Source: Sphingomonas sanxanigenens (lineage in GTDB: Bacteria; Pseudomonadota; Alphaproteobacteria; Sphingomonadales; Sphingomonadaceae). Taken from it: a stretch of 12,241 bases of DNA. Of this stretch, positions 6,233-12,241 are shown piece after piece. Where the stretch lies: NCBI GenBank assembly GCA_003240855.1, contig QFNN01000089.1:1-12241 (forward strand). Direction: 5' to 3'. The notes below the pieces were generated by a model. The model was not told where the DNA came from, did no database searches, and saw only the letters and a program-made list of their open reading frames with translations. Position 1 is the stretch's first letter. The number at the start of each line of letters is the position of its first letter. Both the position numbers and the translations under genes were made by a program.

Positions 6233-6675
6233 CAGTGAGCGCCCTCCAGCGATAGCTCGCCTTCCTCTTCGCCATCCCAATAATGCGCGCGCTCGCCAAT
6301 CACCTGGATCAGGACGAGGCCAGGCGTCTGCGGACCCTGCGGCCACCACCGTTCCAGGCCTTTCGTCCAATGCGCTTCAAACTGGTCCTTGTCGCGGATG
6401 AGCATGGCTGTCCCTTCCACCGCCAGACAGAAGGGGCGTTGTCCCAACAAGCCTGATTTGCCCTGATAGCTTAGATTTACTGCCGGATCGGCCTTGATAT
6501 CCGACACCATGAGCGTGGTCTCTTCCGTGAAAAACCAGGCGCTACCGTCATAATCGACCTCACGATTATTGCTCATCGGACGCGATCCGATCGCGCCACC
6601 GCCCGTATGCATGGCCAGCATCGCGAAATCGATCTCCTTCATCTTGCGCGACAGATCTTCGAGCGACATGGACAT
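6232..6675 (-). CDS. Pyridoxamine 5'-phosphate oxidase family protein (general stress protein 26 type)
   Basis: This is a 147-residue split-barrel flavin-binding type protein. Family landmarks in order: helix MSLEDLSRKMKEIDFAML, strand IGSRPMS (about 29-35), DGSAWFFT (44-51), VNLSYQ (66-71), the HWTKGLERWWPQG segment (102-114), then PGLVLIQVIGERAHYWD (118-134). The family is represented by Bacillus GSP26; members bind FMN, F420 or haem, and the substrate is unknown. AGAAGGAGA upstream of ATG 6675 (in minus-strand sense) is a good ribosome-binding site. The gene is followed by a translationally coupled membrane protein gene and preceded by 99 bases after the hydrolase gene. I found no EcfG-like promoter in that gap, so it may be read from further upstream. 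Confidence 0.87.
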   Translation of the reverse strand: MSMSLEDLSRKMKEIDFAMLAMHTGGGAIGSRPMSNNREVDYDGSAWFFTEETTLMVSDIKADPAVNLSYQGKSGLLGQRPFCLAVEGTAMLIRDKDQFEAHWTKGLERWWPQGPQTPGLVLIQVIGERAHYWDGEEEGELSLEGAH

Positions 6676-6774
6676 GGCCGTCTCCTTCTATTGTTGCGGC
6701 ATCAACGCACGAACAGGAATAACGGCCACCCCACAGTGAAGCGCCGCTGTAAGAACGCATCCGCTGGGACAGGA

Positions 6775-7569
6775 TCAGCTTTGTGCGAGCTTCCTCGCCT
6801 GCGATGGAAGTTGAGCCTCTGCCTGGGCGTCCGACGACGGGCGGCGGCCGCCCCGGACCATCTCCTCTATCCAGGTGAGCAGCAATTGATTGTAGGCCCG
6901 TCGGCCAGCTTCATCCCGCAGCGAATGATCAGCGCCTTTTAGAATACGATAGCTCAGCGAATTGCTGTTGTGGAACGCCGACATATAGGAGCTGATGGTC
7001 GCGTGCGGCACATAATCGTCATGTTCCGATTCAACGATCAGAACGTCGCCGGCAAAGTGCTCGCAAGCGGCCAGAGCCTTGTCTTCCCGGCCCGTTCGAA
7101 AGCGCGCCCGATAGGCATTGATGAGATTGCGGTCGAGCTTCGCTTTGGGCACATTCCAATGTTCGTCAGGATAGAGCGCAGGAACACGAAGCGCCAACCA
7201 GTTGACCGGGCGAGCCGCAGTCAGCAATGCCGCAAGATAGCCACCATAGCTGGTGCCAACGACCGCAATCGCCGACGGATCGACCTGGTCCTGCTTGACG
7301 AGATAATCATAAGCCGCCGTCACATCTGCAAGACCGTGCGACCGGGTCACGACATTGCGCTCTTCGGCATGTTTGGCATGGCCTCGCAGGTCGAAGGTGA
7401 AGCAGATACAGCCCAATTGCGCGATCTCTTCGGCTCGCACCATGTCTTGTTCGCGCGAACCGCCCCATCCGTGGATGAAAAGAATGCCAGGGACCAGCTT
7501 GTCGGGCGACAATAAGGTTGCTTCCAGGCTCTCGCCCTCGACGTCAAAGGATAGCTGACTACCTGTCAT
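6775..7569 (-). CDS. Alpha/beta hydrolase (dienelactone hydrolase / S9 peptidase-like)
   Basis: This is a 264-residue alpha/beta-hydrolase. HGWGG at 33-37 is the oxyanion-hole loop, GTSYGG with nucleophile Ser107 is the nucleophile elbow, SEHDDYVP provides the acid (Asp184 most likely), and GADHSL provides His215. It has no signal peptide, so it is cytoplasmic. Length is as usual for the family. An ester, thioester or peptide substrate is possible; it cannot be assigned from sequence. The ATG overlaps the stop of the DUF3182 gene (ATGA), with GGAG 5 bases before it, so the two proteins are probably made together and may act on the same substrate. Confidence 0.9.
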   Translation of the reverse strand: MTGSQLSFDVEGESLEATLLSPDKLVPGILFIHGWGGSREQDMVRAEEIAQLGCICFTFDLRGHAKHAEERNVVTRSHGLADVTAAYDYLVKQDQVDPSAIAVVGTSYGGYLAALLTAARPVNWLALRVPALYPDEHWNVPKAKLDRNLINAYRARFRTGREDKALAACEHFAGDVLIVESEHDDYVPHATISSYMSAFHNSNSLSYRILKGADHSLRDEAGRRAYNQLLLTWIEEMVRGGRRPSSDAQAEAQLPSQARKLAQS

Positions 7570-8684
7570 TCCAGCTCCATCGCATATTTTGTCATCGGTC
7601 CTGCCACGGGATCTACCCCGCTATAATAGATAATGCTGCCGTCCGGAGCAGCGTCTACCTCGCCATAAATCTCCATCGTCATGCACGTCACAGCCGATCG
7701 GCCGGGATCACGCGCCAGGGCTTCGAACGCTGCGATCTCCGCGCCGCTCGCGCCGCCGGCACGCCAACTCTGCTCGAGCACGCCGATGCGGCGTTCGCCG
7801 TAGGAATTGACGCCTGCGGCGACATCGTAATTGCGGCGAGACGCCAGCAAATCCGGATAGAATCGTGAGACGATAGCGTCATAGGCGATCGCCTTATCGA
7901 CCCCCTGCTGCAGTTCGTCAGCCAGACCCAGGCTCACAAGCCGTTCCAGACCGCCCCTCACGACATGAAGAGTGGAGCCGCCATAGACAGTCGCGCCACT
8001 GTTGTTGGTGGTGAGCCGCTGCGTGCCCCAATAGGAAATCGCCTCGCCAAAAAGGCGCGTCGTGCCGACGCTGTAGGTGACAACGTCATCAAGATTCTCC
8101 TCGATCACCACGCCATGCTTCGAAATGGCAGCCTCGTCGAGCTGGGCCATCGCTTCGTCCAAATCCTTGACCGACGTCGCGACGAACTGGCCTAGTCCGG
8201 CAGTGGCCTCGACCTCCTTCAGACGGGTCGCCGTACGCCCGAGCATATCAAGAGCGGCATCGCGAACCGCATCGAAAGTAAAGGCCGACCAGCCCGAAAG
8301 AACGTGAGGAGCAAGAGCTAAGCCCAGTTCAGCGCGCCATCCGGCGGGAATTGCAGGGTCGTCCCCGAAGGCCGGATGCGTGATGACCTTGCTCCCGACA
8401 AAGGGAAACGGCACGACGCCACCGTAGATCTGGCTCTCAGCCTGGATGCCCAGTTTTCTTGCCGTTGAGAGATCGACCGTGCCGGTCGGAATGAAGAGTG
8501 TGTCCGGCTTGCCGCTTGATAGCTGTTGGTCACCCGGCATGTCATGATCGACAAATCTTGTCTCGCCGAGCCGGGCAATCCTGCGGGCAAGTTCGCTCCG
8601 TGAGGCCTTGTCATGTTCATTGTTCAAGGCAATGGATTGGGTGGGATGGATCTTCACAAAATGGGTCTGATGCGAGCGAGCCAT
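7566..8684 (-). CDS. DUF3182 family protein, ATP-grasp-like
   Basis: This is a 372-residue protein matching the DUF3182 family as I recognise it: an N-terminal segment FVDHDMPGDQQLSSGKPDTLFIPTGTVDLSTARKLGI, then GGVVPFPFVGSKVITHP, a central VVIEENLDDVVTYSVGTTRLFGEAISYWGTQRLTTNN, and a C-terminal GVNSYGERRIGVLEQSWRAGGASGAEIAAFEAL. The VVIEENL...TYSVGTT stretch resembles the metal/ATP-binding strands of ATP-grasp ligases, but this is a structural guess. The start at 8684 has only a weak GAGG upstream. The stop overlaps the next gene. It is the first gene of the minus-strand group 8684-6035. Enzymatic activity is unknown. Confidence 0.75.
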   Translation of the reverse strand: MARSHQTHFVKIHPTQSIALNNEHDKASRSELARRIARLGETRFVDHDMPGDQQLSSGKPDTLFIPTGTVDLSTARKLGIQAESQIYGGVVPFPFVGSKVITHPAFGDDPAIPAGWRAELGLALAPHVLSGWSAFTFDAVRDAALDMLGRTATRLKEVEATAGLGQFVATSVKDLDEAMAQLDEAAISKHGVVIEENLDDVVTYSVGTTRLFGEAISYWGTQRLTTNNSGATVYGGSTLHVVRGGLERLVSLGLADELQQGVDKAIAYDAIVSRFYPDLLASRRNYDVAAGVNSYGERRIGVLEQSWRAGGASGAEIAAFEALARDPGRSAVTCMTMEIYGEVDAAPDGSIIYYSGVDPVAGPMTKYAMELE

Positions 8685-8746
8685 TGGGCCTCACGGACTT
8701 GGAGGGGCCGCCAAGCGGCAGTCCTGCAACAACCCCAGGCTCGGAC

Positions 8747-8813
8747 ATTATATCCCTGACCTTGCAAACCAGGCTTCCCTGATCTGCGGCTCTGGGTCAG
8801 GGCAGTGTCAGGG
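8747..8813 (-). promoter_or_regulatory. Possible promoter and repeated TCAGGG motifs upstream of the DUF3182 gene
   Basis: On the minus strand a perfect TATAAT (plus 8747-8752) lies about 63 bases before ATG 8684, without a good -35 hexamer. Directly upstream are four copies of the same heptamer in both orientations: CCCTGACC (8754-8761), CCCTGA (8777-8782), GGTCAGGG (8795-8802) and GTCAGGG (8807-8813); the last two are 11-12 bases apart. This looks like a regulator-binding array that might replace a -35 element. Confidence 0.35.
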
Positions 8814-9017
8814 CCTTTTCCGAAATAGGCGCCACCAAGGCATCTCGCCACTTAAATGCCCCTGGTCGCCCGCAAAATGATCCAAAATCTCACACATATG
8901 GTCTGCGCAGGCTCGTACCAGGATCCAGCTTGGATCGCTTTTATCCTGCGTGGAAAGGTCGCGGAGCAGCGAAATTTCCTCCGCCATGAGTGTCAGCGCT
9001 TCGACATCATCACGCAT
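8808..9017 (-). CDS. Small hypothetical protein
   Basis: This is a 69-residue ORF starting MRDDVEALTLMAEEISLLRDLS, a plausible amphipathic helix with balanced acidic composition, and ending with WWRLFRKRP. Only a weak GGGA precedes the ATG. The start codon lies inside a 16-bp palindrome (9009-9024). I do not recognise a family. It stays in because its composition is protein-like and the region otherwise has no gene. Confidence 0.4.
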   Translation of the reverse strand: MRDDVEALTLMAEEISLLRDLSTQDKSDPSWILVRACADHMCEILDHFAGDQGHLSGEMPWWRLFRKRP

Positions 9018-9024
9018 GCGTGAT
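9009..9024. repeat. Perfect 16-bp palindrome
   Basis: ATCACGCATGCGTGAT is self-complementary over its full 16 bases. It covers the start codon of the small minus-strand ORF and lies 137 bases upstream of the histidine phosphatase start, so it could be an operator for either. A weaker inverted repeat AATATG (9033-9038) / CATATT (9046-9051) follows. Confidence 0.5.
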
Positions 9025-9160
9025 TCCCGGCTAATATGGTCCTCTCATATTGGTGAACTCAACGGAGAAGCGAAATATCCTTGATCGCGCTTCATCTCCC
9101 GCACGCGAAAATGGGATCATTTGGCCAGCCCATCCATTTCTTTCAAAAAGGAGAAAAGCG

Positions 9161-9928
9161 GTGAAGCAGATGCATTGGCCGAGGAAACTGACGATCGTTC
9201 GGCATGGCCAGAGCGCTGGCAATGTCGCGCGGGATGCCGCCAAGCAGGCCAATGTCGACCGCATAGATTTGTCCGAGCGAGATGCTGACGTGCCCCTGAG
9301 CGAGTTGGGCCGCGACCAGGCTGGAGCGCTGGGACGCTGGTATGCCGGCGAGGCACCGCATGAGCGTCCGGATGTTCTCCTTGCATCTCCCTATCGGCGC
9401 GCCTGCGAGACCGCAGATCTATTTCGTCAGGCCGGAGGTTGCGCAGGCAATGTGCCCATCTGCTTTGACGAGAGGCTGCGGGAAAAGGAATTCGGCATCC
9501 TCGATGGGCTGACATCTATGGGGGTAAGCAGCATCGAGCCGCAGCAAGCAGAATTTCGCAGGCTGCTAGGCAAATTCTATCATCGCCCTCCAGGGGGCGA
9601 GAGCTGGTGCGATGTCATTCTGCGACTGCGCTCCGTCATGGATACGATCGCGCTTCATCATGCGGACCGGCATGTGATGATCTTCACCCATCAGGTAGTG
9701 GTGCTGTGCTTGCGATACATCATCGAAGGCATGACCGAGGCCGAGATATTGGAGGTCGACCGTGAAGGCGATGTCGCCAACTGCGCCATCACCGAATATG
9801 CATTCAACGCGGAGAAGGGCAAGGATGGAGGGCTATTGCTTGGTCGATACAATGTGACAGCCCCGGTCGAGCAGGACGACACGCCCGTGACCCGCGCGCC
9901 CGATGCCATAGCGGGTGTACGCGGATGA
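9161..9928 (+). CDS. Histidine phosphatase family protein
   Basis: This is a 255-residue member of the phosphoglycerate mutase-like (RHG) superfamily. TIVRHGQSAGN holds the phospho-acceptor His15; SPYRRACETA (about 76-85) carries the conserved Arg; REKEFGILDG, PGGES (144-148) and FTHQ with His177 complete the active site. GTG 9161 is chosen as start because AAGGAG at 9149-9153 stands 7 bases before it and the preceding in-frame sequence from 9050 is not conserved-looking. The substrate cannot be inferred. It overlaps the next gene by ATGA, so the two proteins are translationally coupled. Confidence 0.88.
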   Translation: MKQMHWPRKLTIVRHGQSAGNVARDAAKQANVDRIDLSERDADVPLSELGRDQAGALGRWYAGEAPHERPDVLLASPYRRACETADLFRQAGGCAGNVPICFDERLREKEFGILDGLTSMGVSSIEPQQAEFRRLLGKFYHRPPGGESWCDVILRLRSVMDTIALHHADRHVMIFTHQVVVLCLRYIIEGMTEAEILEVDREGDVANCAITEYAFNAEKGKDGGLLLGRYNVTAPVEQDDTPVTRAPDAIAGVRG

Positions 9929-10842
9929 GTTGCCGACAGCTCGACGAGGCGTGGCTGAAGCGACATCCGCTGCCGGCGATCGCGCAAGGCGCCGACAAGA
10001 ATAGTCGCGGCCGCGTCCTGGTGGTTGGAGGGGCCGAGTTCGTGCCCGGTGCGCTTCGCCTTACCGGCGAAGCCGCGCTACGCGCAGGTGCGGGAAAGCT
10101 GCAGATGGCGACCGTGCTATCTTCGGCAATGTCGCTGGGCGTGCTCGTCCCGGAGGCAGCCATGATCGCGCTGCCCGCCGACGAAGACGGAGAAATCGCC
10201 CCCGCAGCAGCGGAAATATTGAAGGATCGAATCACGGCGTGCGACACGATCATCCTGGGACCAGGCATGAGCACGGGGAAGGCGGCGCGGGCATTTGTCG
10301 CCAGTCTTTTCGATAGCCTCGATTTCCCTGGCAGTCTCATTCTCGACGCTGCAGCCTTGGTTTCATTGCGTCATTTCGGCCCATCACGGTGGCGAGTAAG
10401 CAAGGATGCGATTTTCACGCCTCACCATGGAGAGATGGCGGCGCTGAGCGGCCTGCCGATCGAAGAGATCAAGGCGAGGCCAGCAGCGATAGCGGTTGAA
10501 ATGGCAGCGCGATGGAGCGCCGTCATACTCCTCAAGGGAGATATTAGTTATCTGGCCCAACCTGACGGCCGATGTCTCATTTATGAGGGGGGCTGCGTCG
10601 GGCTTGGTACGGGAGGCTCCGGCGATGTGCTGGCTGGACTCATAGGGGGTCTTGCTTCTCGAGGTGCGACTGCATTTCAGGCTGCCGCCTGGGGTGCTTG
10701 GATCCATGGGAAAGCCGGCAACATCCTTGCAGAGACAATCGGTGAGGTCGGCTTTCTGGCACGCGAGCTTTTACCGCTCATTCCTGCTCTCATTGAGAAG
10801 ACCATGCGAACTCAGGGTTCTGGTGAGGATGTCCTACCCTAG
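9925..10842 (+). CDS. nnrD: ADP-dependent NAD(P)H-hydrate dehydratase
   Basis: This is a 305-residue ribokinase-fold protein of the YjeF C-terminal family, which dehydrates damaged NAD(P)H hydrates using ADP. Motifs: VVGGAEFVPGALRLTGEAALRAGAGKL (33-59), LGPGMS (111-116), TPHHGEM (165-171), LKGD (203-206) and GTGGSGDVLAGLIGG (228-242) with catalytic Asp234. The usual DADAL reads DAAAL (141-145), a possible active-site difference. There is no N-terminal epimerase (YjeF_N) domain, so epimerisation would rely on another gene. The start ATG 9925 overlaps the stop of the phosphatase gene. No clear terminator follows. Confidence 0.88.
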   Translation: MSCRQLDEAWLKRHPLPAIAQGADKNSRGRVLVVGGAEFVPGALRLTGEAALRAGAGKLQMATVLSSAMSLGVLVPEAAMIALPADEDGEIAPAAAEILKDRITACDTIILGPGMSTGKAARAFVASLFDSLDFPGSLILDAAALVSLRHFGPSRWRVSKDAIFTPHHGEMAALSGLPIEEIKARPAAIAVEMAARWSAVILLKGDISYLAQPDGRCLIYEGGCVGLGTGGSGDVLAGLIGGLASRGATAFQAAAWGAWIHGKAGNILAETIGEVGFLARELLPLIPALIEKTMRTQGSGEDVLP

Positions 10843-11111
10843 CTGCCGTCCATTTTTGCCTGCGTGAGCAATCGATCCGCAGATGCATGAAACATGGATT
10901 TCCGTGATTCTCCCGACCGTGGGCGTCGCGTCCCCTATTGCCCCGGATCGAGTACTGGTGCTGCTGGCAAGCGACTTCCTGACTTTGCGAGGGCCCCGAT
11001 CCGCTGCTGATTGAAATCTGTGGCAGACACAAACGTCTGCACCGCTACAAAAAGCTCCCGTCCATCTTGATAGAGGGGAATGGAGTGAGTTGATCGACAC
11101 CTGCCGCGATA

Positions 11112-11202
11112 GCGGACCTTCTGCACCTAGGGATCAGCATTTGATCTCTGAGTGTCTCAGAAGGGTCGCGACTTGCCCTTTCGCGGACCGACCGCACCTA
11201 GG
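11112..11202. repeat. Pair of imperfect 20-bp direct repeats
   Basis: GCGGACC-ttct-GCACCTAGG (11112-11131) recurs as GCGGACC-gacc-GCACCTAGG (11183-11202): 17 of 20 bases are identical, with a 71-bp period. The first copy overlaps the 5' arm of the 11117-11164 hairpin. Confidence 0.6.
11117..11164. other. Nested stem-loop, possible structured RNA or decayed element
   Basis: The outer stem CCTTCTG (11117-11123) pairs perfectly with CAGAAGG (11158-11164). The inner stem AGGGATC (11129-11135) pairs with GATCTCT (11143-11149), with one G-U pair around a 7-base loop. It is symmetrical on both strands, so orientation is unknown. Confidence 0.35.
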
Positions 11203-11287
11203 ACCGAAAAATTGGGCGCTAAATCACGACAAAGGGTCGCAAGCGGCGCGCGCCACGCCGCTAGCAACATTCTATCAGGCTTTTGGA

Positions 11288-11542
11288 CTAATTCCCGGCC
11301 TTTCGTGCGAAAGCCAATAGCATCTCCGCGACCGCCGTTCGTGCATCGCGCTCGATCGCAAAACTTGCCGGGTCTAGGCTCTGATCGACCTCGCAGTTCA
11401 GGTGGGCCTGAGCGGCCCCTTCCAGGTCAAGCGACAAGCCCTGCAATCTTGCCATGTTGATGACGAACTCCAGCGTTGTCTGCGCCAGCTTGGTCGTGAC
11501 GAGAGCCTGAAATCTTAGCGCATGAAGTTCTTCTTCCGTCAT
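11288..11542 (-). CDS. Small hypothetical protein
   Basis: This is an 84-residue, predominantly helical, soluble protein: MTEEELHALRFQALVTTKLAQTTLEFVINMARLQGLSLDLEGAAQAHL...IERDARTAVAEMLLAFARKAGN. The start codon is preceded by AGGGA at a good distance in minus-strand sense, and the composition is protein-like through its length. No domain is recognised and no membrane segment is seen. It stands alone, with unremarkable DNA on both sides. Confidence 0.6.
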   Translation of the reverse strand: MTEEELHALRFQALVTTKLAQTTLEFVINMARLQGLSLDLEGAAQAHLNCEVDQSLDPASFAIERDARTAVAEMLLAFARKAGN

Positions 11543-11780
11543 ATCATTCCCTAGTAGTGATAGTAGGAAAAATATCCGTCATCGCCGTTTGTCGGTTCAG
11601 GACAGCCGCTTGCCAACTTCCGGCCCAGTGAATAACTATCCTTTCAACTCACGGCCGCGAGATCTGTTCGCCTTTCAGATAAATTTCGTGGAGACACTCT
11701 TGTTGGCTGTTTCGTCGGTGCGAGATTGCCGGCGGCCGGTAAGAAGCCCATTTTCGGCATTTGAATATGAAATCCAAGGC
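11543..11780. other. Non-coding spacer
   Basis: I see no gene here. A 72-codon plus-strand frame (11589-11807) has no ribosome-binding site and unnatural composition. The spacer must contain the promoter of the minus-strand 84-residue gene, but no convincing -35/-10 pair stands out. Confidence 0.5.
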
Positions 11781-11999
11781 TCAACGGCCTGGGCCAGACG
11801 TTTCTGAGCTTATGCTGGCCGCTTCAATCTCTTCAAACCTGTAGCGAGCGGCCGCCTCCCGCTTCCAAGCGCATCGCCAAGCGTAGGCAAGTTCATAGAT
11901 CAGGGTCGCAGACATCATGGCAATTGCAAACTGTAAGACTGCATTATCGATTATGATCGCGTTCAAGAGCAGGCCAATAGCCGTTGCGATGAGTGTCAT
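11781..11999 (-). CDS. Small membrane protein with two hydrophobic helices
   Basis: This is a 72-residue ORF from ATG 11999 (an alternative TTG lies at 12008). Hydrophobic stretches at about 2-17 (TLIATAIGLLLNAIII) and 21-42 (AVLQFAIAMMSATLIYELAYAW) suggest a hairpin membrane protein, followed by a basic then acidic tail (KREAAARYRFEEIEAA). No clear ribosome-binding site precedes either start, so expression is uncertain. The family is not recognised. Confidence 0.45.
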   Translation of the reverse strand: MTLIATAIGLLLNAIIIDNAVLQFAIAMMSATLIYELAYAWRCAWKREAAARYRFEEIEAASISSETSGPGR

Positions 12000-12144
12000 G
12001 CGGAGCAATGGAGAACGCTTTGCGTTCAGCTGTGACGAGGCGGCGCTTCGATCCTCGACTTTGCTGAAGGAGCGCCTGGCTGCCGATTACGGGGGAGCGC
12101 AAGAGTTCGACGATGGAACACGGGGGGTGGCGAGGCGCTACCTA

Positions 12145-12241
12145 GGCTCAGGACTCATTGATTGAGCCAGAAGATGACGGCGGCGGCGATACAGATGGCG
12201 GACATGAAGGTGTGGGCGCAACGGTCGTATCGGGTGTGGAT
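12145..12241 (-). mobile_element. 3' end of an IS5-family insertion sequence
   Basis: The right edge of the window contains the end of an IS5-like element. Transposase coding runs in from the right and stops at 12155. The likely terminal repeat GGCTCAGGACTC begins near 12145, directly after CCTA; a CTAG/CTA-like target is usual for IS5-family elements. The exact boundary is inferred and the other end lies outside. Confidence 0.6.
12155..12241 (-). CDS. IS5-family transposase, C-terminal fragment
   Basis: The minus-strand frame enters from the window edge and reads IHTRYDRCAHTFMSAICIAAAVIFWLNQ before TGA (12157-12155). The R-Y-D-R-C-A-H-T-F-xSAICIAAxVIFWL ending is the characteristic C-terminus of IS5-family DDE transposases common in alphaproteobacteria. 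Only 28 residues are visible, so intactness cannot be judged. Confidence 0.85.
   Translation of the reverse strand: MHTRYDRCAHTFMSAICIAAAVIFWLNQ

Larger units (their letters stand above)
10843..11287. other. Gene-poor region with short repeats and hairpins
   Basis: This 445-base stretch has no convincing gene. It holds an imperfect direct repeat pair (11112-11131, 11183-11202), a nested hairpin (11117-11164), a 6-bp stem GCAGAC/GTCTGC (11023-11028, 11035-11040) and a GC-rich 7-bp stem AGCGGCG/CGCCGCT (11242-11248, 11256-11262). A minus-strand frame at 10935-11126 reads SIPLYQDGRELFVAVQTFVSA, which looks protein-like but has no start signals; it may be a fossil. Confidence 0.5.

Noticed and set aside
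8654..8851. 65-codon minus-strand frame upstream of the DUF3182 gene
   Set aside because: It overlaps the DUF3182 start and the probable promoter, and is rich in Cys, Trp and Arg in a way typical of spurious frames.
10935..11126. Minus-strand frame reading SIPLYQDGRELFVAVQTFVSA
   Set aside because: It looks partly protein-like, but begins at a GTG directly after a stop with no ribosome-binding site and matches no family I know. It is kept only as a possible fossil in the gene-poor region.
11917..12165. Plus-strand frame running into the IS end
   Set aside because: It overlaps the small membrane protein on the other strand, has no start signals, and its last codons belong to the IS.

Overview
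The window looks like chromosomal DNA of an alphaproteobacterium, most likely a sphingomonad (Sphingobium, Sphingomonas or Novosphingobium type). This rests on the moderately high GC, the gene families present (DUF4142 lipoprotein, DUF3597, DUF3182, KGG-motif protein, catalase-like protein) and near-consensus promoters of the alphaproteobacterial general stress sigma factor EcfG (GGAAC-N16/17-CGTT). No ribosomal or tRNA gene, CRISPR array or phage module was seen. Genus assignment is inference.

Region 1 (1-1616) holds the 3' part of a catalase-like haem protein, a small basic KGG-motif protein directly behind it, and the decaying remains of a response-regulator receiver domain. Region 2 (1730-3977) has the DUF4142 lipoprotein gene (minus) and the DUF3597 gene (plus) diverging from a 125-bp spacer with two EcfG-like promoters, then a convergent SDR oxidoreductase. 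Region 3 (3978-5994) has the SDR and glycoside hydrolase family 15 genes diverging, again with two EcfG-like promoters. The GH15 reading frame has no convincing start codon, and a strong hairpin covers its stop codon.

Region 4 (6035-8684, minus strand) is a compact group. A DUF3182 protein overlaps an alpha/beta hydrolase by ATGA. After a 99-bp gap, a pyridoxamine-phosphate-oxidase-like stress protein overlaps a 65-aa single-pass membrane protein by TGATG. Region 5 (8808-10842) has a small unknown ORF whose start sits in a 16-bp palindrome, then a histidine phosphatase gene overlapping an ADP-dependent NAD(P)H-hydrate dehydratase gene. Region 6 (10843-12241) is gene-poor: repeats and hairpins, two small orphan ORFs, and at the right edge the 3' end of an IS5-family transposase.

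Together the genes read as a stress and desiccation/oxidative defence neighbourhood: peroxide handling, redox, carbohydrate (glucoamylase/trehalase-type) turnover, an envelope lipoprotein and repair of damaged NAD(P)H. At least four genes appear to be under EcfG. I do not see a clear new defence or mobile system. The most interesting points are the repeated EcfG-type promoter architecture, the GH15 start-site anomaly, the DUF3182-hydrolase-PPOX-membrane protein group, and the unexplained repeat/hairpin region at 11100-11265.
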